Source: Microbacterium sp. MM2322 (GTDB lineage Bacteria > Actinomycetota > Actinomycetes > Actinomycetales > Microbacteriaceae). From it: 64,000 nucleotides of DNA. The stretch's first letter is position 1. Each line of letters begins with the position of its first letter. The translations under genes and the position numbers were made by a program. This document shows positions 16,864 through 25,237 of the stretch, piece after piece. The stretch is taken from positions 1,922,001 to 1,986,000 of the forward strand of contig NZ_OZ075067.1 of the NCBI RefSeq assembly GCF_964186585.1. The letters are read 5' to 3'. The notes under the pieces are model-generated. The model was given only the letters and a program-made list of their open reading frames with translations. It was not told the origin of the DNA and did no database searches.

Positions 16864-18111
16864 ATGCTGCGCGCGATCACCCATCCGGCCGCTGCGCTCG
16901 CCGCAGCCGCCGTGGTGTTCGCCGTTGTCAGCCACGCACCCGAGGCCGCCGGCGCCACTTCTCACCGGGATGCCGATCCCGTCCCCGCGCGCTCGACGCA
17001 GCACCTCCCCTCGGGAGACATCACGACGCTCTCGACGGGCCGGTTGGCGACGATGTCGCCCGCCGACCTGCAGCACCTCGCCGACCGGACCGCACCCACC
17101 TCGGCCACGTCGTGGTGGGGCGCCCTGCCCGCCGCAACGCAGGAGAACCTGACCCGCCACGCGCCCGATGTCATCGGATCCCTCGACGGCATCCCCGCCG
17201 ACGCACGCGTGAGAGCGAACCGGCTCGGGGCGCGCGAGCGGCTGGGGCAGATCGACTCGATGTTGACCGAGCTGGTCTCGCAGCAGAGCGCGACGCCGAC
17301 CGACGCGGCACTCGAGCCGCTCCGCCAGGAGCGCACGTATCTGGCGAAGGTCGTCATGGGGGCCGTGCAGCTCTACCTCTTCGCGCCCGGCCGAGGCGCC
17401 CTCGTGGAGATGGCAGGGGATGCCGCGGTGGCGACCCGCATCCTCTTCGTGGTGCCCGGGACCAACGCCTCCCTCCGCAGTTTCATGGTGGACGACCCGG
17501 TCACCTCCGTCGCGAACTGGCAGGTGAGACACGCCGACCCGTCGGCGCCCGTGCTCGCCTTCACGGTGCTCGCCGCGCCCATGCCACAGATCTCGATGGA
17601 CCTCGCGTCGGGGCCGCAGAACAACACGATCGCCACGGCGGCGGGCGCGAACTACGCTCGCATCGTGAAGGGAATCCACGCCGCTTTCCCGGGGCTTCCG
17701 ACACTGAGCTACGAACACAGCGCGGGATCCCAGGTCGGGAGCGCGGCCGAGATGGCAGGCGCCCGCTTCGACGCGCGGTTCCTCGCCGCAGGCGTCGGTG
17801 CGACCGACGGGTACACCACGACCCCGGGAACCGCGTACTACGCAGCGCAGGCGAAGGACGACATCAACCGCTACTACGCGGGCTTCCAGGTGGGCGACAT
17901 CGGTTACGGCGTCGGCCCCGAGGACTTCTCCGGGATCACGATCGTCGACCCCGGCTTCACCGAGACGCAGACGGGCAATGTCACCGCCATGGTGTCGCAG
18001 GGCCTCACCCTCCACAATCGACTGTTCAGCGGCGACGGCTCGACGAACGGAACGGTCCTGAAAGACGTCCGACTGCTCCTCACCTCTCTCGCGCACGAGA
18101 GCGACGGCTGA
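16864..18111 (+). CDS. secreted alpha/beta hydrolase of the DUF1023 family
   Basis: The 415-residue protein starts with a signal peptide (hydrophobic core about residues 8-28, AGA-type cleavage site), so it is exported. The region near residues 80-125 has the DUF1023 hallmark WWGALPAATQENL followed by P.VIGSLDGIPA.AR..ANR. The hydrolase core follows, with FVVPGTNAS and, near residue 285, EHSAGSQVGS where the family usually shows GHSYGS. The serine is kept but the first glycine of the nucleophile elbow is a glutamate. The substrate is unknown. A small lipoprotein gene follows with a 1-bp overlap. Confidence 0.72.
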   Translation: MLRAITHPAAALAAAAVVFAVVSHAPEAAGATSHRDADPVPARSTQHLPSGDITTLSTGRLATMSPADLQHLADRTAPTSATSWWGALPAATQENLTRHAPDVIGSLDGIPADARVRANRLGARERLGQIDSMLTELVSQQSATPTDAALEPLRQERTYLAKVVMGAVQLYLFAPGRGALVEMAGDAAVATRILFVVPGTNASLRSFMVDDPVTSVANWQVRHADPSAPVLAFTVLAAPMPQISMDLASGPQNNTIATAAGANYARIVKGIHAAFPGLPTLSYEHSAGSQVGSAAEMAGARFDARFLAAGVGATDGYTTTPGTAYYAAQAKDDINRYYAGFQVGDIGYGVGPEDFSGITIVDPGFTETQTGNVTAMVSQGLTLHNRLFSGDGSTNGTVLKDVRLLLTSLAHESDG

Positions 18112-18593
18112 TGTCGTTCCGGTCCCTCGCGGCAACGGCGCTCGTCGGGACCTTCCTCTTCACCCTCACAGCCTGCGCTCCGGCTGACGCTCCGACATAC
18201 GGCGACGTGCGCGCACAGGCGGAGGACGCCGTCACGGAGATCGTGGCGGCCCTACCGGAGGGCTCCACCTACACGGCTGCGGGCGACGCGACATCCACCG
18301 CATGCGGGACGGATGCCGCAGGTGCCGCTGGTCCCCGCGGCACCGCGTTCGCGACCGTCCAGGGCGAGGTCGCCCTCCCCGACGGCTCGGACGCCGCATC
18401 CGTCGTTGCGGATCTCCCGACCGCCCTCGGCGACGGCTGGGCGATGGAGCCCGTCGGCATCGACGTGGCCCTCGCCACGGCTCGACTGAATCGGGCGGGA
18501 TCGGGCGTCTCCGTCGACGTGACCGAGCGCGCCGCTGAGGGGTCGGCCGCGCTCGAGATCCTCGCCGTGTCGCCCTGCGGCCGCGTCGACTGA
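18111..18593 (+). CDS. small secreted lipoprotein of unknown function
   Basis: The 160-residue protein has a lipoprotein signal with lipobox LTAC ending at Cys22. The mature part contains two further cysteines (about residues 63 and 156) that could form a disulfide, and no domain I recognise. It starts in TGATG overlap with the DUF1023 hydrolase gene, so the two exported products are made together and may act together. Nothing in the sequence points to a catalytic role. Confidence 0.7.
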   Translation: MSFRSLAATALVGTFLFTLTACAPADAPTYGDVRAQAEDAVTEIVAALPEGSTYTAAGDATSTACGTDAAGAAGPRGTAFATVQGEVALPDGSDAASVVADLPTALGDGWAMEPVGIDVALATARLNRAGSGVSVDVTERAAEGSAALEILAVSPCGRVD

Positions 18594-18627
18594 CAGCGGC
18601 CGGGACGCATCTCACAGGCGCGAGCCC

Positions 18628-18667
18628 TTGTGCGTTCGCCGCGTCCGCGATATCACTATCTACATAG
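18628..18667 (+). promoter_or_regulatory. vanAB promoter with palindromic operator candidate
   Basis: TTGTGC (18628-18633) and TATCAC (18651-18656) are separated by 17 bp. Overlapping and following the -10 is CTATCTACATAG (18656-18667), a near-perfect palindrome. A site here would block RNA polymerase, which fits control by the PadR protein encoded at 20788. Regulator assignment is inferred. Confidence 0.45.
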
Positions 18668-18694
18668 GTAAATGACCTCGCACGAAGGAGTGAC

Positions 18695-19810
18695 ATGGTC
18701 GGTTCGACGACAGCGAAGATCTTCGACTTCCCCCGGAACGCCTGGTACGTGGCCGCGTGGGACTACGAGGTGGGCCGCAAGCCCCTCGCGCGCACGATCG
18801 CGGGGCAGCCGATGGCACTGTTCCGCACCGAGGATGGCGCCCCGATCGCCCTCGCAGACGCCTGCTGGCATCGCCTCGCCCCGCTGTCGATGGGCACCCT
18901 CGTCGGCCGCGACGAGATCCAGTGCCCGTACCACGGCCTCCGCTACGACTCCGCGGGCCGCTGCACGTCGATGCCGGCGCAGGAGACCATCAACCCGAGT
19001 GCCCGCGTCCCGGCCTTCCCCCTGGTCGATCGATACCGCTATGTCTGGGTGTGGCCGGGTGACGCCGACCTCGCCGACCCCGACCTCATCCCCGACATGC
19101 ACCAGATGACGGATGCCGCCTGGACCGGCGACGGCGAGCTCATCCACGCGCCGTGCAACTACCAGCTGGTGCTCGACAACCTCATGGACCTCACCCACGA
19201 GGAGTTCGTCCACTCCTCGAGCATCGGCCAAGCGGAGCTCAGCGAGTCGGACTTCCTCACCAGCCACACCGACACGACCGTGACGGTGGAGCGGTGGATG
19301 CACGACATCGAGGCGCCGCCCTTCTGGCTGAAGAACATGCGCGATCGCTTCCCGGGCTTCTCGGGCCGGGTCGATCGCTGGCAGATCATCCACTTCGAAG
19401 CGCCCTCGACCATCCGCATCGACGTGGGCGTCGCCGAGGCGGGCACCGGTGCGCCCGAGGGAGACCGGAGCCGCGGCGTCAACGGCTACGTGATGAACAC
19501 GATCACGCCCGAGACCGACCGCTCCTGCCACTACTTCTGGTCGTTCCAGCGCAACTACCGTCTCGAGAGCCAGCTGATAACGACGCAGCTCCGCAACGGC
19601 GTGCACAACGTCTTCGGCGAGGACGAGCGGATGCTGGCCGCCCAGCAAGCCGCGATCGACGCCAACCCGGGCTACGAGTTCTACAGCCTGAACATCGATG
19701 CGGGCGGCATGTGGGTGCGCCGCATCCTCGACGGACTCCTCGCGACAGAAGGCCGCTCCTCGGTCGCTCCGCCGAGCACCGCCGCAGCGCCGTCGACGTC
19801 GGTGGCGTGA
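18695..19810 (+). CDS. vanA: vanillate O-demethylase oxygenase subunit (Rieske non-haem iron)
   Basis: The 371-residue protein has the Rieske 2Fe-2S ligands Cys57-x-His59 (CWH) and Cys77-x2-His80 (CPYH), then a mononuclear iron site with the D-x2-D-x2-TH-x4-H pattern in DNLMDLTHEEFVH (about residues 159-171). Overall similarity and length match VanA. The enzyme demethylates vanillate to protocatechuate and formaldehyde, with electrons from VanB. The start has GAAGGAG five bases upstream. vanB follows one base after the stop. A related aryl-O-demethylase substrate such as veratrate cannot be excluded. Confidence 0.87.
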   Translation: MVGSTTAKIFDFPRNAWYVAAWDYEVGRKPLARTIAGQPMALFRTEDGAPIALADACWHRLAPLSMGTLVGRDEIQCPYHGLRYDSAGRCTSMPAQETINPSARVPAFPLVDRYRYVWVWPGDADLADPDLIPDMHQMTDAAWTGDGELIHAPCNYQLVLDNLMDLTHEEFVHSSSIGQAELSESDFLTSHTDTTVTVERWMHDIEAPPFWLKNMRDRFPGFSGRVDRWQIIHFEAPSTIRIDVGVAEAGTGAPEGDRSRGVNGYVMNTITPETDRSCHYFWSFQRNYRLESQLITTQLRNGVHNVFGEDERMLAAQQAAIDANPGYEFYSLNIDAGGMWVRRILDGLLATEGRSSVAPPSTAAAPSTSVA

Positions 19811-19811
19811 C

Positions 19812-20795
19812 GTGGCGAGTTCGCACACCGTCGTCTGGCAGAACGCTCGAGTCGAGGAGGTCTCCCCCGTCGCCGCACACGTGCAACGGATCGTGCTGCG
19901 ACCCGATCGCGCGCGCCCGACGCCGCCCGGCGTGCACGTCGACGTCCGCCTCCGCCTCGCCGATCGCACGCTGGAGCGGTCGTACTCGATCGTCGAACCC
20001 GTCGGGGCGAACGGCGCCTTCGCCCTGAGCGTCTTCCGCTCCGAGACATCCCGAGGCGGGGCGGACGCCATGCACGCCCTCCGCCCGGGCGACACGGTCG
20101 AGGTGACCGAACCCCTGCAGGACTTCGCCTACCGCGGCGGACGCGACCCCGTCGTCTTCCTCGCCGGCGGCGTCGGCATCACGGCACTCGTGCAGATGGC
20201 GCGGGCCGCCCGCGGGAGCGGCAGACCGTACCGCCTCGCGTACTGCGGCCGGTCGGCCGCGGCCATGCCGTACCTCGACGACCTGCGTCGCGAGCACGGC
20301 GAGCTCCTGGAACCTCACATCCGTGAGGAGTCCAGCGGGCTCGACGTCGCCGCCTTCGTCGCGTCGGTCCCGCCCGCGGCGGAGTTGTACGTCTGCGGGC
20401 CGATCCGCTTGATGGATGCCGTCCGCCGCGAGTGGCTCGCGGCCGGGCGGAAGCCGGCCCAGCTTCGCTTCGAGACTTTCGGCAACAGCGGATGGTTCGC
20501 CCCCGAGCCGTTCACGGTCCGCATCCCCGCGACGGGAGTCTCCTGCCGGGTCAGCCCCGACCAGACACTTCTGGAGGCGCTCGAAGCTGCCGGTGTCGAC
20601 GCCCTCTCAGACTGCCGGAAGGGCGAGTGCGGCCTCTGCGAGGCGCGTGTGTTGGGTCTGCAGGGCCGCATCGACCACCGCGACGTGTTCTACAGCGAAC
20701 GCCAGCGGGATGCGGAGTCGAAGATCTGCGTCTGCGTCTCACGCATCGTCGGCCAGGGCGGCGAGTCGCCGGAGATCGAACTGCTCCTCAGCTGA
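19812..20795 (+). CDS. vanB: vanillate O-demethylase reductase subunit (FNR plus plant-type ferredoxin)
   Basis: The 327-residue protein has an N-terminal flavin-binding ferredoxin-reductase domain (RSYSIVEP-type flavin motif, here ERSYSIVEP at about 57-65), an NAD-binding domain with LAGGVGITAL (about 117) and a C-terminal 2Fe-2S ferredoxin. The cluster cysteines are 268, 273, 276 and 306 (CRKGECGLC and KICVC). It passes electrons from NAD(P)H to VanA. The GTG start is one base after vanA. Its last 8 bp overlap the convergent PadR gene. Confidence 0.88.
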   Translation: MASSHTVVWQNARVEEVSPVAAHVQRIVLRPDRARPTPPGVHVDVRLRLADRTLERSYSIVEPVGANGAFALSVFRSETSRGGADAMHALRPGDTVEVTEPLQDFAYRGGRDPVVFLAGGVGITALVQMARAARGSGRPYRLAYCGRSAAAMPYLDDLRREHGELLEPHIREESSGLDVAAFVASVPPAAELYVCGPIRLMDAVRREWLAAGRKPAQLRFETFGNSGWFAPEPFTVRIPATGVSCRVSPDQTLLEALEAAGVDALSDCRKGECGLCEARVLGLQGRIDHRDVFYSERQRDAESKICVCVSRIVGQGGESPEIELLLS

Positions 20796-21357
20796 GAAGC
20801 GCGATTCCCTCTTCCGCCCAGGCGATCTCGGTGCGGGCGCGCGCGACGAGCCCCTGATAGGTGTGCCGTTTGAACGCGATCGTCCGGGCGCGGTCCGACT
20901 CCGCGGTCACCGCGAGTCGACGGACGAGCATCGGGTTTCGGAGCGCGTCGATGTTCGACAGCTCCTCGACCCACCGATCGTGCTCGTCCCGCCACACCGC
21001 GATGTGACGTTCGTAGAACGCGCGGGCGGACCCGTCGTCGACGGCCTCGAGGTAGGCGGCCTTCAGGTGGGCGACATCCTTCGTCCTCTGATACTCGAGA
21101 GGAGCGTCGAGCCAGGCGACGAATGCCCGGTCGCCCTCGGGTGTCGCCTCGTACAGTCGCCGGGTCGCCCGCGGACCGCGCGGTGCCTCTTCGGCACGAA
21201 TGAGACCTTCGGCCTCCATGCGCCGCAGCTCGGGGTAGATCTGTGAGTCGGGGGCGTACCACACGTGACCGACCGAGAGGGAGAACTGCTTCTTGAGGTC
21301 GTACCCCGACATGGGTCCGACCCGCAGCAGTGCGAGCAGCGCGTAGCGCAGTCCCAT
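20788..21357 (-). CDS. PadR family transcriptional regulator (VanR-like)
   Basis: The 189-residue protein starts with the PadR winged helix (MGLRYALLALL, SGYDLKK, then LRRMEAEGLI at about residues 45-55) and continues into a long C-terminal helical domain used for dimerisation. The start has AAGGGGG upstream and a TAGGCT hexamer about 24 bases before. It faces vanAB and overlaps vanB by 8 bp. In Corynebacterium glutamicum a PadR protein, VanR, represses the vanillate genes and is released by vanillate; position and family suggest the same role here. Confidence 0.85.
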   Translation of the reverse strand: MGLRYALLALLRVGPMSGYDLKKQFSLSVGHVWYAPDSQIYPELRRMEAEGLIRAEEAPRGPRATRRLYEATPEGDRAFVAWLDAPLEYQRTKDVAHLKAAYLEAVDDGSARAFYERHIAVWRDEHDRWVEELSNIDALRNPMLVRRLAVTAESDRARTIAFKRHTYQGLVARARTEIAWAEEGIALLS

Positions 21358-21403
21358 GGCTCCCCCTTCTGGCGTCTTCCGAAGCCTACTGAGGGGGCGA
21401 GGC

Positions 21404-22090
21404 TCAGGCGCGGACGCCCTCCGGGGAGTCGCGCGTCACCAGGTCCAGAGCGGCGAGGTACATCTCGAGCTGTTTCGCGAAGACCTCCTCGTAGTTCACG
21501 AGCGCCAGGTCCGCCTTGGCCGCCTCGGCATACGGGAACTGCGAGGGGTCGGCGGGGGCGTAGATCTGGATCCACCCTTCGGCGACTTCGCGCGCACCGG
21601 CATTCGCGAGCCGCGCGCCGTGGGCGGCGGCAGCGCCGAGGACGGTGGTTGCGTACACCTGGTACTGCACGACCGCGGGCCGACCGCGGACACCGGCGAC
21701 GGCCAGAGCTCGAAGGATCCACTCGACCGCCCGCAGCTCATTCATGCCGTTGGTGACCGTCGTGAGCGCGATCGCGGCCGCCGCCGGATGCGCGGCCGCC
21801 GTCCGCCACGCGCGCCACGCGAGGTCGGTGAGGTCGGCACGCCAGTCATCGGTCGGTTCGTAGCCCTCGAGCGAGATCCCATCGAGGTGATCGGCGACAG
21901 CCTCCACGAGGTCGTCCCTGCTGGCGAAGTGCCGGTAGACGGCGGTCGGCGAAGACTTCAGCTCCGCACCCAGCCGCGAGAACGTGAGCGCGGACTCCCC
22001 CTCGTCGTCGAGAAGCCGCATGGCTGCGGCGACGATCTCCGTCTGGCTGATCGACCCGCGCTTGCGGCGCGCTCGGCTGGGTTCGGTCAT
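21404..22090 (-). CDS. TetR family transcriptional regulator
   Basis: The 228-residue protein has a TetR helix-turn-helix at about residues 10-55 (EIVAAAMRLL, then FSRLGAELKSSPTAVYRHF) and a helical ligand-binding domain. An upstream ATG at 22129 is in frame, but GGAGG five bases before the ATG at 22090 favours the shorter start. An operator-like palindrome TAGTGAA-N5-TTGACTA lies about 50 bp upstream and is repeated in the SDR/DUF3237 divergent promoter, so it probably represses itself and the catabolic genes. Confidence 0.85.
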   Translation of the reverse strand: MTEPSRARRKRGSISQTEIVAAAMRLLDDEGESALTFSRLGAELKSSPTAVYRHFASRDDLVEAVADHLDGISLEGYEPTDDWRADLTDLAWRAWRTAAAHPAAAAIALTTVTNGMNELRAVEWILRALAVAGVRGRPAVVQYQVYATTVLGAAAAHGARLANAGAREVAEGWIQIYAPADPSQFPYAEAAKADLALVNYEEVFAKQLEMYLAALDLVTRDSPEGVRA

Positions 22091-22139
22091 GCCGTCCTCC
22101 GATCCCGGGCCGATCGCCCTCGTCGACACATCATGTCCC

Positions 22140-22162
22140 CATAGTGAAGCACATTGACTATG
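22140..22162. promoter_or_regulatory. TetR operator candidate, copy 1 (autoregulatory)
   Basis: CATAGTGAA and TTGACTATG flank five bases, giving a near-perfect 23-bp palindrome just upstream of tetR. The inner 19 bp (TAGTGAA-N5-TTGACTA) recur exactly, apart from the N5, at 23084-23102. Confidence 0.6.
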
Positions 22163-22180
22163 CGGGGTACGACGACGGCA

Positions 22181-22954
22181 TCAGACGGCGCGTTCCTCGT
22201 TGATCGAGTTCGCGCCGTCGATCACGAGCAGCTGACCCGTGATGTAGGACGCTCCCTCACTGGCGAGGAAGGCCACCGCAGCGGCGACTTCGAGAGGTGT
22301 ACCCGACCGACCGATCGGCGTTGCGGCGCCCATCGACACTTCGTGCGCACTCGAGGAGGACGTCTGGATCCACCCGGGAGCGACGGCGTTCACCGTGACA
22401 CCAGCTGCCGCGGTGTCGACGGCTGACGCCCGAGTCAGCCCGACCATCCCGGCCTTGGCCGCGTGATACGCGACGTCGCCCCGGTACGCCTGCACGGGAC
22501 CCGAAAGCGACGCCACGTTGACGATGCGCCCGTACCCGGCCGCCCGCATGCCGGGGACGACGGCTCGCGTCATCCGCAGCGCCGTCGTGAGGTTCCGATC
22601 CAGCGGGGCCTGCCACTGCTCGATCGTGATGTCCTCGACGGATGCCGGCTCGTCCGGGTGGGCGAGCGAGGTCATGCCGGCGTTGTTCACCAGGACATCC
22701 GGTTCGCCGAACGCAGCGCGGGCCGCTCGCATCACGGCATCCACGCCGGCTGAATCGGTGAGGTCCGCGGCGACGCCGACCGCGTCGATCCCCTCTGCCC
22801 GGAGAGAAGCGACGCGGTCCTGGATGCGGTCGGTCGTCGAAGTGACGACGACACGCATCCCGGTCCGGCCGAGGAGGAGAGCCGCGGCGGCTCCGATGCC
22901 TTCGGCGCTTCCCGCTCCGGTGACGAGGGCGATCCGGTGGGCTTGGTCGGTCAT
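22181..22954 (-). CDS. short-chain dehydrogenase/reductase (SDR) family oxidoreductase
   Basis: The 257-residue protein has the classical SDR layout: cofactor motif TGAGSAEGIG (about 12-21), NNAG, catalytic Ser in NVASLSG and the Tyr-x3-Lys pair in YHAAK, then PGWI and a C-terminal ITGQLLVIDGA. A basic residue pattern for NADP preference is not clear. The frame is open upstream, but AAGGA five bases before the ATG at 22954 fixes the start. It is divergent from the DUF3237 gene and lies next to tetR. It probably oxidises a hydroxyl or reduces a ketone in the island's pathway. Confidence 0.85.
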   Translation of the reverse strand: MTDQAHRIALVTGAGSAEGIGAAAALLLGRTGMRVVVTSTTDRIQDRVASLRAEGIDAVGVAADLTDSAGVDAVMRAARAAFGEPDVLVNNAGMTSLAHPDEPASVEDITIEQWQAPLDRNLTTALRMTRAVVPGMRAAGYGRIVNVASLSGPVQAYRGDVAYHAAKAGMVGLTRASAVDTAAAGVTVNAVAPGWIQTSSSSAHEVSMGAATPIGRSGTPLEVAAAVAFLASEGASYITGQLLVIDGANSINEERAV

Positions 22955-23083
22955 GACGTTCCTTCGTTTCACGAGTTGAGCGTTCGTTGCACAAGATGGG
23001 ACCCGCCACTTCCCCGTCGCACCCTCGTGATTCCGCGGGTGATGGAGGTCGTGTAACAACGGCGAGTCAGCGTCGTCACGGTT

Positions 23084-23124
23084 TAGTGAACGTTATTGAC
23101 TAGCACGTCCACTATGGACATACT
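23084..23124 (+). promoter_or_regulatory. catabolic-island promoter with TetR operator candidate, copy 2
   Basis: TTGACT (23096-23101) and CATACT (23119-23124) are 17 bp apart. The operator-like TAGTGAA-N5-TTGACTA (23084-23102) covers the -35. A second, smaller palindrome GTCCA-CTA-TGGAC (23107-23119) fills the spacer. Binding here would shut off the DUF3237-transporter-amidase operon and could affect the divergent SDR gene. Confidence 0.55.
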
Positions 23125-23174
23125 CGGGTCAAACGCGCAATGAGGCGCGGCATCCCGATCGGCTGGAGAGCTCG

Positions 23175-23618
23175 ATGACCCCTGCTCCACCTGCTCCACC
23201 TGTACCGCCCGCCCTGCGGTTCAGCTTCCGCATCGTCGCGCGCGTCGACCCCGGCATCCCGCTGGAACGTCGCGGCGACGACGTTCTCGACTACATCCCC
23301 ATCACCGGCGGACCGGTGTCGGGAGACGTCGAGGGCGAGATCATCCCCGGCGGCGCCGACTGGTGCGTCGCCCGCGCCGACGGCACCTACGACGTCGAAG
23401 CCCGCTACCTCATTCGGACCGCCGACGGGCACGTCATCGACGTGTACAACGTCGGCGTCGTCCGTCCGAGCACCGACGGTCCCGACTACTTCCAGTCCAC
23501 GCCGCGCTTTCGCACGGTGGCCCCCGAGCTCCAATGGCTCACCCGGTCGATCTTCGTCGGACGCGCCCACGCCAGCGGCGAGGCCACGACGATCGACATC
23601 TTCGAAGTCCTGATCTGA
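23175..23618 (+). CDS. DUF3237 domain-containing protein
   Basis: The 147-residue protein shows the DUF3237 pattern ITGGPVSG.V.GEIIPGGADW (about 41-62), then a DG.Y..EARY.IRT.DG block and TPRF.T..P.L.WL...IFVG near the end. The fold is a small beta-barrel of unknown function found beside aromatic and lipid catabolic genes. The N-terminus is proline-rich. GGAGAG lies four bases before the ATG. It opens the operon that continues with the binding protein 39 bp downstream. Confidence 0.78.
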   Translation: MTPAPPAPPVPPALRFSFRIVARVDPGIPLERRGDDVLDYIPITGGPVSGDVEGEIIPGGADWCVARADGTYDVEARYLIRTADGHVIDVYNVGVVRPSTDGPDYFQSTPRFRTVAPELQWLTRSIFVGRAHASGEATTIDIFEVLI

Positions 23619-23657
23619 CCCGCAGCGCCCGACTGCGTCCCCCACGAGAGGCCCATC

Positions 23658-25217
23658 ATGAACAAGAGGCACGCCGCCATTGCGGCATCCATCGTCACCG
23701 CCGTCGCCCTCACGGCGACGGGGTGCACCACCACCGCCAGCCCCACCGCCACCAAGACGGACACCATCCGGACGACGATCGACATCCCGGCGACGTTCGA
23801 CCCCACCCTCAGCTCGTCGCTGCCCGACTTCCTCCTTGCGCGCACCTCGTACGACACCCTCGTGCGACGGGATGCCGGCGGTCTGGTCCCGGGCCTCGCG
23901 ACGAAGTGGGAGTCGACCCCGACCGAGGCGACGTTCACGATCCGCACCGACGCGACCTGCGCCGACGGCACGAAGATCACGCCGTCCGTCGTCAAGAACT
24001 CGCTCGACTACTTCGCGCGCCCCGCCAGCGGCTCGACGCAGGTCGTCTACACGTTCGGACCGGGCAACACCGCTCCGAAGATCACCGCCGACGATGCGGC
24101 CGGCACGGTGACGGTCGCCGTGGACACCCCCTGGCCCTACCTCGTCGACGCCATGTCGGTCGCGAGCAGCGGCATCATCTGCCCCGCCGGCCTCACCGAC
24201 TCACAGAAGCTCGCGCAGGGAACCGCGACGGGCGGCGAGTCCGGCCCGTACACCCTGACCTCGGCAGAACCGGGTGTGCGTTACGAGTTCACCCTCCGCG
24301 ACGACTACACAGCCTGGCCCGACTGGTCCACCGACATCTCCGGAACGCCGGCGAAGAAGCTCGTCTACTCGGTCTCCCCCGATTCGACGGCGACGGCCAA
24401 CCTGGTCCTCGGCGGCCAGCTCGACATCGGCAAGATCCAGGCGACCACGATGGACCGCTTCACGGGGCAGGCCGGCTACGACGTCGCGGTGAACCCCTTC
24501 TCGGACAGCTACCTCATCTTCAACGAGCGCGAGGGCAGCGTCTTCACCGACGAGGCGGCCCGTAAGGGCGTCATCGCGGCGATCGACCGGGCGATGTACG
24601 GCAACGTGACGTCGCTCGACACCGGAAAGGTCCTCACATCCCTCGCCGCAGAAGGCACCTCGTGCGTCGCGGACTCGAAGATCGAGATCCCCGCGCAGGA
24701 TGTCGCCGCCGCCAAGAAGGCGCTGGCAGGCAAGACGATCCGCCTCGTCGCACCGACCATCGTCGGCCCGAACGGTGCGGGCAACGAGTACATCGCCGAG
24801 GCGCTCCGCGCAGCCGGCGCGACGGTGCAGCTCGACAACACCGACGTCGGCAGCTGGATCACGACCGTCGTCACCAAGCCCGGCGACTGGGACATGACGG
24901 TGTTCGCGGACCTCAACTTCCTCGGCTCGCTGGCCAGCCCCCTGCTCAACCTCACCGGACCCACGATCGACCAGGGCGGCACCAACTTCGGCGACGTGCA
25001 GAACGAGGGCGCTGAGGCGGCTTTCGCGGCGGCGAACACGGCGACCGATGACGCGGCTCGCTGCGCGGCGCTCGACGAGACCGTCGCGGCGCTGGTCGAC
25101 CGCTCCGACACCCTCCCGCTCCTGAACGACGCCTTCATCTACGCGTCCCGGCCCGGATTCAGCGTCCAGATGCTCGGCGGGGCGTTGGACGACCCGATCT
25201 TCCGCATCAACGGCTGA
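23658..25217 (+). CDS. ABC transporter substrate-binding lipoprotein, family 5 (peptide/nickel type)
   Basis: The 519-residue protein has a lipoprotein signal with the cleavage Cys at 23 (ALTATGC) and a long SBP_bac_5 domain, the fold of DppA/OppA that binds peptides, amides, opines or nickel complexes. The length is normal for the family. It sits in an operon with an amidase, both membrane subunits and the ATPases, so it likely captures the amide compound handled by the amidase. The ligand cannot be told from sequence. Confidence 0.85.
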   Translation: MNKRHAAIAASIVTAVALTATGCTTTASPTATKTDTIRTTIDIPATFDPTLSSSLPDFLLARTSYDTLVRRDAGGLVPGLATKWESTPTEATFTIRTDATCADGTKITPSVVKNSLDYFARPASGSTQVVYTFGPGNTAPKITADDAAGTVTVAVDTPWPYLVDAMSVASSGIICPAGLTDSQKLAQGTATGGESGPYTLTSAEPGVRYEFTLRDDYTAWPDWSTDISGTPAKKLVYSVSPDSTATANLVLGGQLDIGKIQATTMDRFTGQAGYDVAVNPFSDSYLIFNEREGSVFTDEAARKGVIAAIDRAMYGNVTSLDTGKVLTSLAAEGTSCVADSKIEIPAQDVAAAKKALAGKTIRLVAPTIVGPNGAGNEYIAEALRAAGATVQLDNTDVGSWITTVVTKPGDWDMTVFADLNFLGSLASPLLNLTGPTIDQGGTNFGDVQNEGAEAAFAAANTATDDAARCAALDETVAALVDRSDTLPLLNDAFIYASRPGFSVQMLGGALDDPIFRING

Positions 25218-25237
25218 CCTCCTCGAAGGAAAGAACC

